Positions 25,780-35,514 of a DNA stretch of 64,000 bases are shown here, piece by piece. A model generated the notes under the pieces. The model did not search any database, was not told the origin of the DNA, and saw nothing but the letters and a program-made list of their open reading frames with translations. Positions within the stretch are counted from its first letter, which is position 1, and every line of letters begins with the position of its first letter. The stretch is taken from NCBI RefSeq assembly GCF_900095265.1, contig NZ_LT607663.1, forward strand, positions 1 through 64,000, in the 5' to 3' direction. This DNA comes from Janthinobacterium sp. UMAB-56. Lineage in GTDB: Bacteria > Pseudomonadota > Gammaproteobacteria > Burkholderiales > Burkholderiaceae_D. The translations under genes and the position numbers were made by a program.

Positions 25780-26700
25780 ATGAATGCTCAAGCTAGTTTG
25801 CCGAAACAGGTCAAGATCGTCGAAGTGGGCCCGCGCGACGGCCTGCAAAACGAGAAGGAAACCATCAGCGCCGCCGTCAAGATCGAGCTGGTGAACCGCC
25901 TGACCCTGGCCGGCTTCGCCAATATCGAGGCGGCGTCCTTCGTCTCGCCAAAATGGGTGCCGCAGATGGCCACCAGCGCCGAAGTGATGGAGAAAATCGC
26001 ACGCCGCCCCGGCACGATGTATTCGGCGCTGACGCCGAACATGCAGGGTTTCGAGGCGGCGCTGGCGGCGCAGGCCGATGAAGTAGTGATCTTCGGTTCT
26101 GCCTCCGAGGCGTTCTCGCAAAAGAACATCAATTGCTCGATTGCCGAATCGATCGCCCGCTTCGAAGGCGTGGCGAAGGCGGCCAAGGAACACGGCCTGC
26201 GCCTGCGCGGCAGCATCAGCTGCGCCTTCGGCTGCCCCTACCAGGGTGACGTGCCGCTCGACGCCGTGGCCGACGTGGTGGGTCGCATGCGCGACCTCGG
26301 TTGCGACGAGATCGACATCGCCGACACCATCGGCGTGGCCACGCCGCGCAAAACGCAGGCGGTGATGCAGCGCGCCATCGCCGCTTTCCACGTGGGCGGC
26401 CTGTCCGGCCACTTCCACGATACCTATGGCCAGGCGCTGGCGAATATCTACGCCAGCCTGGAAACGGGGATTGCAATCTATCACTCGTCCGTCTCCGGCC
26501 TGGGCGGCTGTCCCTACGCCAAGGGCGCCACCGGCAACGTGGCCACCGAGGACGTGCTGTACATGATGCAGGGACTGGGCATTGCCACCGGCATCGACCT
26601 GGATCTGGTGGTGGACGCGGGCCAGTTCATCTCGCAGCAACTGGGGCGCAAGGGTTCCAGCCGTGCCGGCAACGCCATCGCGGCGAAACGCGCCGCATAA
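25780..26700 (+). CDS. liuE: Hydroxymethylglutaryl-CoA lyase
   Basis: HMG-CoA lyase splits HMG-CoA into acetyl-CoA and acetoacetate, the last step of leucine degradation. The 306-residue TIM-barrel protein has the opening VEVGPRDGLQNE (catalytic Arg19 and metal-binding Asp20), HFHDTYGQALAN, and the signature SVSGLGGCPYAKGATGN with the loop cysteine. It ends the operon just ahead of a strong terminator. Confidence 0.93.
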   Translation: MNAQASLPKQVKIVEVGPRDGLQNEKETISAAVKIELVNRLTLAGFANIEAASFVSPKWVPQMATSAEVMEKIARRPGTMYSALTPNMQGFEAALAAQADEVVIFGSASEAFSQKNINCSIAESIARFEGVAKAAKEHGLRLRGSISCAFGCPYQGDVPLDAVADVVGRMRDLGCDEIDIADTIGVATPRKTQAVMQRAIAAFHVGGLSGHFHDTYGQALANIYASLETGIAIYHSSVSGLGGCPYAKGATGNVATEDVLYMMQGLGIATGIDLDLVVDAGQFISQQLGRKGSSRAGNAIAAKRAA

Positions 26701-26702
26701 AC

Positions 26703-26726
26703 AAAAGGGGCCGATGGCCCCTTTTT
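26703..26726 (+). terminator. Rho-independent terminator of the liu-bio operon
   Basis: AAAAGGGGCC (26703-26712) and GGCCCCTTTT form a stem with a GAT loop, followed directly by T residues. It begins two bases after the liuE stop codon. Confidence 0.93.
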
Positions 26727-26745
26727 GCTACAGGCGCTACAGACG

Positions 26746-26782
26746 AAAAAAAACCCAAGAGCCGAAACTCTTGGGTTTTTTT
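26746..26782. terminator. Bidirectional terminator downstream of tRNA-Pro
   Basis: An A-rich run, ACCCAAGAG, a six-base loop, CTCTTGGGT and a T-run form a symmetrical hairpin. On the minus strand it ends transcription of tRNA-Pro, ten bases beyond its CCA. On the plus strand it backs up the operon terminator. Confidence 0.9.
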
Positions 26783-26791
26783 CTACAAATT

Positions 26792-26868
26792 TGGTCGGAG
26801 TACAAGGATTCGAACCTTGGACCCCCTGGTCCCAAACCAGGTGCGCTACCGGGCTGCGCCACACTCCG
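26792..26868 (-). tRNA. tRNA-Pro (anticodon UGG)
   Basis: The minus strand folds into a complete 77-base tRNA with acceptor stem CGGAGTG/TACTCCG (last pair G-U), D-arm containing GGTAGCGCA, anticodon stem-loop CCTGG-TTTGGGA-CCAGG with anticodon TGG, and T-arm GGTTCGAATCC. Discriminator A and a genome-encoded CCA end it at 26792. It reads CCN proline codons. Confidence 0.97.
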
Positions 26869-27016
26869 AAGACCAAGATAATACAGGCCGTATCGACTTC
26901 GGTCAAGGGTCAGGTGAAACTCTGTGTAAATTATTTACGCGCGGCACAGGAACGCCTGTATTTTTCAACATGCATGAAATATGCGACACTCACTACGCAA
27001 GTTTTCCCGATCAGAC

Positions 27017-27667
27017 ATGAAGGCGACGACGGCAATGGATTTCAGTATGGAAAGAAGCGACGGTGGCCGGCCCATGCCGAAGGGCCGCAGCATCGTGCTG
27101 GGCGTCGGCGTATCCTTGCTGCTGCATGGCGCCTTGATCTATCTGTGGCGCCATGTACAGCCAGCCGCACGGATAGACACGGCCCCGCGCGTGGAATCGA
27201 TCGCCGTATGGATACGTCCGCTGGCCGCCAAGCCGCCACCGCCGCCGGTCGAGGTGGTCAAGCCGAAACGCGAACCCAAGCCCATCAGCAAGCCGAAACT
27301 CGCCACTGCCCGGGAAACGCCAGCAGCGGCCACAGCACCAGCATCCAGCCCGCAAGCCATCACTGTCGTGCCGGCATCACCGGCCACGCCGACGGCCAGT
27401 CCCGACACCTACACGCCAGAAACGCCAAAGTTCGACATGGAAGCGGCCAGGAGGACGGCGCGCAAGATGGCCGGCGAACGCGACCCGTCCAAGGTGGGCA
27501 CGGCCGTGGGGCAAATTCCCGACAAGCCGCTGCAAACGGAAACCCAGTTGGCGCGCGACATCGCACAAGGCAAGCGCGGCGATTGCCGCACCGCCTATGC
27601 CGGCGCAGGCTTGCTGGCGCCCGTGCTGATGTTGCTCGACAAGAAGGATAGCGGCTGCAAGTGGTAA
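27017..27667 (+). CDS. TonB-like single-pass membrane protein of unknown function
   Basis: The 216-residue protein has a short basic cytoplasmic N-terminus and one hydrophobic helix (about residues 28-46, VLGVGVSLLLHGALIYLW). A proline/lysine-rich stretch at about 75-100 (KPPPPPVEVVKPKREPKP) resembles the periplasmic spacer of TonB. The rest lacks the usual TonB C-terminal fold that I can recognise and contains two cysteines near the end (GDCRTAY, DSGCKW). The start could also be an ATG at 27035. It stands alone between tRNA-Pro and rsmI, convergent with rsmI. The specific role is unknown. Confidence 0.65.
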   Translation: MKATTAMDFSMERSDGGRPMPKGRSIVLGVGVSLLLHGALIYLWRHVQPAARIDTAPRVESIAVWIRPLAAKPPPPPVEVVKPKREPKPISKPKLATARETPAAATAPASSPQAITVVPASPATPTASPDTYTPETPKFDMEAARRTARKMAGERDPSKVGTAVGQIPDKPLQTETQLARDIAQGKRGDCRTAYAGAGLLAPVLMLLDKKDSGCKW

Positions 27668-27706
27668 TGATTTAACAATGCGCCTATTTGGGGCGTGCCG
27701 GAGAAG

Positions 27707-28615
27707 TTATTCCTGCCCCTTCAACTGCAGCGCCCGCTCATACAGGGCGTTTTTCTTGCGCCCCGTGATTTGCGCCGTCAGGTTGGCCGCCTGCTTGACG
27801 CTGCATTCGGCCAGCAGGATATTGAGGATGCGTTCCGCTTCCACGTCTTCCGCGTCCTGCGCTTCGGTGGCGCCTTCCAGCAGGACGACGAACTCGCCCT
27901 TTTCGCGGTGCGCGTCGGCACGGATCCAGCTTTCCGCTTCCGACAGGGGACAGCGGTGGATTTCCTCGAACATTTTCGTCAATTCGCGCGCGAACACCAC
28001 CTGGCGCGTGGGCTCGAACGCTTCCACCAGGGCCGTAGCGCAATCGAGGATGCGGTGCGGCGCCTCATAGAACACCATGGTGGCCGTCACGCCGCGCAGG
28101 CTGTGCAAGATGTTTTCACGCTGCTTGGCCTTGGCCGGCAGGAAGCCGACAAAGTAAAACTGGTCATTCAATAAGCCGCTGGCAGAAATGGCCGTGATGG
28201 CCGCCGACGGGCCGGGCAGGGGCAGCACGCGCAAGCCGGCCGCACGCACGGCGTCGACGATACGCGCGCCCGGGTCGGATACGGCGGGCGTGCCGGCGTC
28301 GGAAACGAGGGCGATGCGCTCGCCGGCCTGCAGGCGCGCGATCAGGGTTTGCGCCACTTCGCGTTCATTATGTTGATGCGCCGCAATCAACGGCTTGTTC
28401 AGGCCAAAGCGCGTCAGCAGGTGCGCCGTGTTGCGCGTATCTTCACAGGCAACGGCGTCGGCAAGGCTCAGCAAATGCAGCGCGCGCAGGCTGATATCGG
28501 TCACATTGCCGATTGGCGTGGCCACTATATACAATGTTGCGATAGGATAGACCTGATGCGCCGCCTCTGTCATGATGGGCAGGCTGGCGATGGAACTGAT
28601 TTCTTGTACGGTCAT
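27707..28615 (-). CDS. rsmI: 16S rRNA (cytidine1402-2'-O)-methyltransferase
   Basis: RsmI (YraL) methylates the ribose of C1402 in 16S rRNA, using SAM. The 302-residue tetrapyrrole-methylase-fold protein shows the family start LYIVATPIGNVTDIS, then CEDTRNTAHLL and ALVSDAGTPAVSDPGA. Its start lies 12 bases from the lpoA start on the other strand, as in E. coli and many Proteobacteria, so each promoter must lie within the neighbouring gene. A second ATG 14 codons in (28573) is a possible alternative start. Confidence 0.93.
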   Translation of the reverse strand: MTVQEISSIASLPIMTEAAHQVYPIATLYIVATPIGNVTDISLRALHLLSLADAVACEDTRNTAHLLTRFGLNKPLIAAHQHNEREVAQTLIARLQAGERIALVSDAGTPAVSDPGARIVDAVRAAGLRVLPLPGPSAAITAISASGLLNDQFYFVGFLPAKAKQRENILHSLRGVTATMVFYEAPHRILDCATALVEAFEPTRQVVFARELTKMFEEIHRCPLSEAESWIRADAHREKGEFVVLLEGATEAQDAEDVEAERILNILLAECSVKQAANLTAQITGRKKNALYERALQLKGQE

Positions 28616-28627
28616 TTTGGAGGTTAA

Positions 28628-29992
28628 ATGCTTGCTAATAGTGTGAAGTTACTGCTTGTTTGTGCCGCGACCGGCATGCTGAGCGCTTGCAGCACGCCTT
28701 GCGACGCGCCCGGGCAATTGTGCGCGCCTATTGAATCTAACACAAGGGCGCTGCCGCCACCGAAGCTGCCGCCGCCCGTGCCGCCCAAGCCGCAACCGCC
28801 CGAACCGGTGACGTTTGCCGTGGCCGTGCCCGATATTACCGCATACGACGGGAATGGCGCGCCGCTGGCGCCCACCACCACCAGGCCGGCGACAGGCACG
28901 CCGCAGGACATGCCAGCGGCCACCGCGCCGGCGCCCGCCGATGGCAAGGTCCACCACATCGGCCTGCTGCTGCCGCTGCGCTCGGCTTCCCTGGGTCCGG
29001 CCGCCGAATTGCTGCGCGCCGGCTTCATGGCCGCATACGAGCGCGACCGCAGCGGCTTCGAAGTGGCGGTGATCGACACGGGCGACGGCAGCAGTGATGT
29101 ATTGAACAAGTTTGCCCAAGCGCAAGAGGAACAGGACATCGTCGTCGGCCCTTTGTCGCGCTCGGCCGTCACGGCCGTGGCAAATAGCGACCTGGTGCGC
29201 AAACCGACGATTGCCCTGAACCACCCGGACAATCGCGGCGACGCGCGCCTGCCGGCCAAGCTGCTGGTGATGGGGCTGTCGATCGAGGCGGAGGCACGCC
29301 AGGTCGCCGCCTGGGCCGCCAGCGAACAGCCGGGCGCCAGCGCGCTGATCCTGTCGGCCGGTTCGCCCTCGCAGCGCCGCATCAGCGCCGCCTTCAAGCA
29401 GGAATGGCTGCGCCAGGGCGGCAAGATCGAGACGATGGACTTGACGGCCACGAATGGCTACCTGAGCGACGCCGAGCTGGTGCAGCTACGCGCGCGCCTG
29501 GCAGCGACGCCTCCGGGCCTGCTGTTTGCCGCGCTCGACGCCGACCAGGCGCGCCAGCTGCGCGTGGCCATCGGCAGCGACTTGCCACTGTATGGCACTT
29601 CATCCCTGAATCCCGGCGCCGGGCGCGGCGCCAGCGGTCCCGAGCTCGACGGCGCGCGCCTGCTGGACTTGCCATGGCAAGTGCAGCGCGAGCATCCGCA
29701 AGTGATGGTGTATCCACAGCCGCAGCAGCCAGGCGACGGCCGCCTGACGGCCGACATGGAGCGCCTGTACGCACTGGGCATCGATGCCTTCCGCGTGGCG
29801 CGCGAAGTGGCGCTGCGGCCAAACGCGCCGTTCACGCTCGATGGCGTAACGGGCCGCCTGGCCGTGCGCTTCGAAGAGAATCAAAGCGTGTTCGAACGCA
29901 CGGAACAAGCCGCCACCTATCAGCAGGGCGTGCTGGGCACCTGGCCACCGGCTGCGGCAGCAACGCCCGCCGCCTTGCCACCGGCCCAATAA
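28628..29992 (+). CDS. lpoA: LpoA-like penicillin-binding protein activator, outer-membrane lipoprotein
   Basis: The 454-residue lipoprotein (lipobox LSAC, Cys21) carries the LppC/LpoA domain, a periplasmic-binding-protein-like fold from about residue 100 (HIGLLLPLRSASLGPAAELL). LpoA reaches through the periplasm to activate the synthase PBP1a. The short form lacks the N-terminal TPR domain of E. coli LpoA; a Pro-rich linker (residues 40-60) is found instead, as in other Betaproteobacteria. GGAGGT precedes the ATG. yraN follows after nine bases. Confidence 0.85.
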   Translation: MLANSVKLLLVCAATGMLSACSTPCDAPGQLCAPIESNTRALPPPKLPPPVPPKPQPPEPVTFAVAVPDITAYDGNGAPLAPTTTRPATGTPQDMPAATAPAPADGKVHHIGLLLPLRSASLGPAAELLRAGFMAAYERDRSGFEVAVIDTGDGSSDVLNKFAQAQEEQDIVVGPLSRSAVTAVANSDLVRKPTIALNHPDNRGDARLPAKLLVMGLSIEAEARQVAAWAASEQPGASALILSAGSPSQRRISAAFKQEWLRQGGKIETMDLTATNGYLSDAELVQLRARLAATPPGLLFAALDADQARQLRVAIGSDLPLYGTSSLNPGAGRGASGPELDGARLLDLPWQVQREHPQVMVYPQPQQPGDGRLTADMERLYALGIDAFRVAREVALRPNAPFTLDGVTGRLAVRFEENQSVFERTEQAATYQQGVLGTWPPAAAATPAALPPAQ

Positions 29993-30001
29993 GAACACGC
30001 C

Positions 30002-30361
30002 ATGCCGCCCCTGCCATTCCAGAATACACAGGCGCGGGGACGGCAGGCGGAAGACGATGCGCTCGCGTATCTGTTGCTGCACGGCTTGGTACTGCTGGAA
30101 CGCAACTATCTGTGCAAGGGCGGCGAACTGGACCTGATCATGCGCGATGGCCCCTCCATCGTTTTCGTCGAGGTGCGCTTACGCAGCACTGCCGCCTTCG
30201 GCGGCGCCCTGGCCAGCATCACGCCAGCCAAGCAGCGGCGCATGGCGCTGGCCGCGCAAACCTGGCTGCAGGGGCAAAAGACGCTGCCGCCATGCCGCTT
30301 CGACGCGCTGGCCATCGATGGCGGACACATCAGTTGGCTGAAGAACATCCTCGATATGTAA
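30002..30361 (+). CDS. yraN: YraN-family (UPF0102) nuclease-like protein
   Basis: This 119-residue protein has the UPF0102 pattern: a short RGRQAEDDALAYL helix, then GGELDLIMRDGPSIVFVEVR, where Glu-Asp and Glu-Val form an endonuclease-like (PD-(D/E)XK-type) core. No reaction has been firmly established for the family. It lies nine bases after lpoA and 57 before gmhA, the order found in E. coli. Confidence 0.88.
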   Translation: MPPLPFQNTQARGRQAEDDALAYLLLHGLVLLERNYLCKGGELDLIMRDGPSIVFVEVRLRSTAAFGGALASITPAKQRRMALAAQTWLQGQKTLPPCRFDALAIDGGHISWLKNILDM

Positions 30362-31682
<1,321 letters not shown>

Positions 31683-31703
31683 TCCCCCTGGGCCGTGAAC
31701 AGA

Positions 31704-31730
31704 ACGATGGGGCTATAATGGCCCCATCGT
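31704..31730. promoter_or_regulatory. 10-bp perfect inverted repeat with TATAAT in its loop
   Basis: ACGATGGGGC (31704-31713) and GCCCCATCGT (31721-31730) flank the seven bases TATAATG. The loop is a perfect -10 hexamer for the tlpA-like gene whose ATG is at 31753. The stem lies 21 bases after the dolP stop and has no T-run. It could be an operator across a promoter, or a hairpin ending the dolP operon. Confidence 0.55.
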
Positions 31731-31752
31731 TACGTTATCTGGTGTGAAAACT

Positions 31753-32268
31753 ATGTCAACATCGACTGCCAAATCCTGGATCAAGCCAACCCTCCTCGCC
31801 GTCTTCGTGGCGGGCGTGGCGGCGGCTGGCTATCTGTCGCTGAATGACAAGCAAAGCGCGCCGGACGTGACGTTCCACGGCATCCATGGCGAGAAGATCA
31901 CCTCGGCCAGCCTGCGCGGCAAGGTGGTGATGGTCAATTTCTGGGCTACCTCGTGCACCACTTGCGTGGCGGAAATGCCGGACATGGTCGACACCTACAA
32001 CAAGTACAAGGGGCAGGGCCTGGAATTCGTGGCCGTGGCCATGAAATACGATCCGGCCAACTACGTGCTGAACTTCGCCGAAACGCGCCAGCTGCCATTC
32101 AAGGTGGCGCTCGACGTGACGGGCGAAGCGGCCAAGGCCTACGGCGACGTGGCCCTCACGCCCACCACCTTCGTGCTCGACAAGCAGGGCAAGATCCTCA
32201 AGCGCTACGTAGGCAAGCCGGAATTTGCCGAATTGCACAAGCTGCTCGAATCAGCCATCGCCGGCTAA
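31753..32268 (+). CDS. TlpA/ResA-type thioredoxin-like protein, membrane anchored
   Basis: The 171-residue protein has one N-terminal membrane helix (about residues 10-30) and a periplasmic thioredoxin fold with the redox pair WATSCTTCVAEMP (Cys68, Cys71). The cis-proline region is ALTPTTFVLD. Such proteins reduce specific periplasmic disulphides, often for cytochrome c maturation or peroxide defence. An in-frame GTG at 31744 is an alternative start. The sigma/anti-sigma pair follows after 92 bases. Confidence 0.85.
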   Translation: MSTSTAKSWIKPTLLAVFVAGVAAAGYLSLNDKQSAPDVTFHGIHGEKITSASLRGKVVMVNFWATSCTTCVAEMPDMVDTYNKYKGQGLEFVAVAMKYDPANYVLNFAETRQLPFKVALDVTGEAAKAYGDVALTPTTFVLDKQGKILKRYVGKPEFAELHKLLESAIAG

Positions 32269-32360
32269 GACCAGACAGCGCACAAAACCTTGTTGCTAAA
32301 GCTTGCCAAGTTGTTATAACCTTCCCAGGCGTGATCCCATTCACCTTGTGAAGGCCAGCC

Positions 32361-32951
32361 GTGTCCCTTGCCGCTCAATCGCTCGACCCGCAACAACTCA
32401 AAATCTGGCTGCTCGCCGCCGGCAACAAGGACGCCACCGCGTTCCGCCAACTATATAACTCCACCTCATCGAAACTGTTTGGCTTCGCGCTGCGTATATT
32501 GCATAAGCAAGAGCTCGCTGAAGAAGCCTTGCAAGAGGGGTTCGTCGCCATCTGGAACAACGCCGCCGCTTACCAGAGCCATCTGGCGGCGCCGATGACG
32601 TGGATGGCCACCATCGTGCGCAACAAGGCGTTCGATGTGCTGCGGCGCAGCGACGATACCGTGGAAATCGATGCCGAACAGTTTGATAGCGAAGTCATGA
32701 ATGCACTCCGAGACCCCCAGGCCACGCCCATCGAATCACTGCAACTGAGCGGTGATGCCAAGGCGCTGGCGTTTTGCATGTCGGCCCTGGAAGGGCTGCA
32801 CCGGCAGGTGGTCGCCCTGGCGTTCTACCATGACCTGTCGCACAGCGAAGTGGCGCAGCAAATGTCGCTGCCGATCGGCACCGTGAAGACCTGGATACGG
32901 CGCAGCCTGGAACGGCTGCGCACGTGCCTGGCGAAACGGGAGGCATCATGA
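32361..32951 (+). CDS. ECF-type RNA polymerase sigma factor
   Basis: The 196-residue protein has sigma region 2 at about 20-95 (EEALQEGFVAIWNNAAAY, WMATIVRNKAFDVLRR) and region 4 at about 135-190 (HSEVAQQMSLPIGTVKTWIRRSLERL, cited here by its GTVKTWIRRSL core). This matches the SigK/RskA-linked ECF group. Translation starts at GTG 32361. Its stop overlaps the start of the anti-sigma gene as ATGA, so the two are coupled one-to-one. Confidence 0.9.
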   Translation: MSLAAQSLDPQQLKIWLLAAGNKDATAFRQLYNSTSSKLFGFALRILHKQELAEEALQEGFVAIWNNAAAYQSHLAAPMTWMATIVRNKAFDVLRRSDDTVEIDAEQFDSEVMNALRDPQATPIESLQLSGDAKALAFCMSALEGLHRQVVALAFYHDLSHSEVAQQMSLPIGTVKTWIRRSLERLRTCLAKREAS

Positions 32952-33643
32952 ATATCCGCAGCAATGACGTGCTGCGCCAGAAGCTGGCGTCCGAATACGT
33001 GCTGGGCACCCTGAAAGGCGGTGCGCGGCGGCGTTTCGAAGGCTGGCTGCACAACGACGCCGATTTGCGCAATATCACGGCGGAATGGCGCCAGCGTTTG
33101 GAACCGATGGCGGAATTTGCCACGCCCGTGGCGCCGCCCAAGCGCGTGTGGCAGCAGATCGAGCAGCGCCTGCACCTGGCGCCGCAGGGCGGCTGGTCGC
33201 TATGGCGCGATTCGCTGTCGTTCTGGCGTTCGCTGGGCATGGCATCGAGCGCCATCGCCGCCTTGCTGGTCATCGTCGTGGCCACGCGCGTGATGGATGC
33301 GCCGCAAATCAGCTATGTGGCCAGCCTGACGGACGAGAAAGCGCAAACAGCCCTGCTGCTGACGGCCGACAGCCGCCACGGCGCGCTCGAGGTACGCATG
33401 GTGGGCAACGCGCCCGTGCCTGCTGATCGCGACCTGGAACTGTGGGCCGTGCCGAAGAGCGGCAACCCCCGTTCGCTGGGCTTGTTGGCAGACAAGGGTA
33501 ACGTGACACTGGCGTTGTCCCGGCGCGCCATCGGCAACGACGTGGCCTTGCTGGCCGTCACCCTGGAGCCGAAAGGCGGTTCGCCCGATCCGAACGGACC
33601 GACGGGGCCAATCTTGTACAAAGGTAACTGGGTAAAAATTTAA
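32948..33643 (+). CDS. Anti-sigma factor (RskA-type), single-pass membrane protein
   Basis: The 231-residue product has an N-terminal anti-sigma domain at residues 1-80 (LASEYVLGTLKGGARRRFEGWL), one membrane helix at about 96-114 and a C-terminal periplasmic anti-sigma-K domain (DLELWAVPKSGNPRSLGLL). No zinc-binding HxxxCxxC is present. It should hold the adjacent ECF sigma factor at the membrane until a periplasmic signal releases it. ATG 32948 overlaps the sigma stop. Confidence 0.88.
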   Translation: MNIRSNDVLRQKLASEYVLGTLKGGARRRFEGWLHNDADLRNITAEWRQRLEPMAEFATPVAPPKRVWQQIEQRLHLAPQGGWSLWRDSLSFWRSLGMASSAIAALLVIVVATRVMDAPQISYVASLTDEKAQTALLLTADSRHGALEVRMVGNAPVPADRDLELWAVPKSGNPRSLGLLADKGNVTLALSRRAIGNDVALLAVTLEPKGGSPDPNGPTGPILYKGNWVKI

Positions 33644-34068
33644 GCTGGTTTGGGATACAGAATCATCTGCGTGCAGCGAAACAGGGCGATGGTCTTGCCC
33701 GTTTCCTTGCTTTTCACCACGGCATCCCACACTTGCGTGTTACGGCCCTTGTGCTCCACTTTCGCGGTGCAGATGAGCGTGCCTTCGCGGGCCGTGCCCA
33801 GATGGTTCGATTTCAGTTCGATGGTGGTGAAATTGCTCGCGCCTTCGGGCAAGTTGACGATGCAGCCATAGCCGCAAGCCGTGTCGGCCAGGGTCACCAC
33901 GCTGCCCGCATGCAGGTAGCCGTTCGGCGCCAGCAAGTGTGGCAGCACGGGCAATTGCGCCGTCAGCTGGCCGTCGCCCACGGCTGTGATGACGATGCCC
34001 AGGTGGGCAGGCAGGCGGCCTGTGCCGCGTTCATTCAACATCGCGACGGTGATCTCGGGATTGCTCAT
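33640..34068 (-). CDS. PaaI-type hotdog-fold thioesterase
   Basis: This 142-residue protein has the 4HBT hotdog fold with the PaaI-like run GYLHAGSVVTLADTACGYG at about residues 50-68 and FTTIELKSNHLGTAREG after it. It would hydrolyse an acyl-CoA thioester; the substrate is not evident. It converges on the anti-sigma gene with a four-base overlap and shares its strand with the PepSY gene. Confidence 0.87.
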   Translation of the reverse strand: MSNPEITVAMLNERGTGRLPAHLGIVITAVGDGQLTAQLPVLPHLLAPNGYLHAGSVVTLADTACGYGCIVNLPEGASNFTTIELKSNHLGTAREGTLICTAKVEHKGRNTQVWDAVVKSKETGKTIALFRCTQMILYPKPA

Positions 34069-34158
34069 GCTGGTCCTTGTGCGGGTGAGTCCGGACAGCG
34101 GATCTGCCGGAAAATACTATGATGATAGCAACTTTCCCCGCAGCCGTTTGGTGGCCCG

Positions 34159-35316
34159 CTATTTCCGCTTGCGCCGCCGTTTCCACCATACCAGGGTGCC
34201 CGTCAGCAAGAACAGCAAGGGCATCAATCCGAAGACGGTAATGAAAGCCCGCCCGGCCACGCCAAAGGCCTGGCCCGAATGCAGGGGGAATTGCCAACCC
34301 AGGAAGCGCTCGCCATACGAGGCCGTGAGCGGATCGCGGATGCGCAGGGCGATGCCGCTGCGCGCGTCCAGCGTCAGGCGCGTGGCGCCGTCGCCATGGG
34401 CGATTTCGCCAGGCTGGCGCACCCGGACGTCATACGGCTGGTCCGTCCTGGCCGGCAGCACGAGGCGCGAGACGCGCGCCTGCGGATACAACTGCTGCGC
34501 GGCGGCCATCGCCTGGCCGGCATCGAGCACGGCGCCGTCCTGCTGCACATTCTTCAGTTTGACGCTATCGGGCAGCGTCGACACCAGGCCCACCAAGGGC
34601 ACGACCAGTTGCGGCAAATTGAAATAGATACCGGAAAAGGCGATCACGGCCAGCACGGGTGCGGCAAAAAAGCCCGCCGCCTTGTGAAACGTATAGTGGA
34701 AACGCGGCCAGGAACCGCCATGCGACACCGTCAAGGCGCGCCGGATGGCCGTCCATTGCAGGCGAGGCCACCACAGATAGATGCCGCTCAAGGCCATCAG
34801 CAACAGCATCACGCCGGAGATGCCGGTGATGGTCTTGCCTGCCTCGCCGGATAATAAATAGCGGTGCAAATGAAACATGCCGGACATCAGCAGCGGGCGC
34901 GTGAGGCCGAAACGGCCCCAATCGCGCTCGCCTTTGACTTGCAAGGTGTAAGGATCGACCATCACCTGGCGCACGATGGCCTGGCGGAAGGGGGACGGCT
35001 TGCCGGCCTGGCGGTATGAGGCCACGTACACATCGCGCGCATCGGCGGGCGGATTGAGTTGCGAGGGCTTGCCGTAGACGGGATCGGCCGAGAGAGCGTC
35101 CACCACCGCTTGCAAGGTGCGCGGCGTGACCTGGAAAGCCTGGCCGGGCGCGGGCGTGCTCGCCTGCAGCAGGGTTGGATTCAGATACGCGTCGAGTTCC
35201 GGCATCCAGGCGATGGCGGAACCCGTCAAGCCCAGCAGGACGAACAGGGCGCCGAACCACAGGCCCGCGTACAAGTGCAGTTTGCTGATCAACCATTTGC
35301 TGGGGCGTTGCGACAT
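34159..35316 (-). CDS. PepSY-associated transmembrane protein
   Basis: The 385-residue inner-membrane protein belongs to the PepSY_TM family, with N-terminal helix LHLYAGLWFGALFVLLGLTG, a PepSY stretch, two central helices and a last helix near the C-terminus followed by a KRRRKRK tail. Some family members reduce siderophore-bound ferric iron. The link to iron is inference; no iron gene is adjacent, although a TonB-dependent receptor lies 2 kb away. ATG 35316 is chosen because it gives the usual short N-terminus before helix 1. Confidence 0.82.
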   Translation of the reverse strand: MSQRPSKWLISKLHLYAGLWFGALFVLLGLTGSAIAWMPELDAYLNPTLLQASTPAPGQAFQVTPRTLQAVVDALSADPVYGKPSQLNPPADARDVYVASYRQAGKPSPFRQAIVRQVMVDPYTLQVKGERDWGRFGLTRPLLMSGMFHLHRYLLSGEAGKTITGISGVMLLLMALSGIYLWWPRLQWTAIRRALTVSHGGSWPRFHYTFHKAAGFFAAPVLAVIAFSGIYFNLPQLVVPLVGLVSTLPDSVKLKNVQQDGAVLDAGQAMAAAQQLYPQARVSRLVLPARTDQPYDVRVRQPGEIAHGDGATRLTLDARSGIALRIRDPLTASYGERFLGWQFPLHSGQAFGVAGRAFITVFGLMPLLFLLTGTLVWWKRRRKRK

Positions 35317-35514
35317 GGAAACTCTGGTAAATTTTGGGCTGCGGAACGATAGCATGAAAGACAGGCACAATCGGCGTCACAGCAAATAACACGCTCACGA
35401 TGACGTTGGAATACGGTAGAGACGAGCGTTTCGGCACCATGGTCGAGCGCATCGGCATCGCGGGGTTATGTTGCACGGCATACACTTTCGCCTATACTTA
35501 CCGAAAGGAAAACC

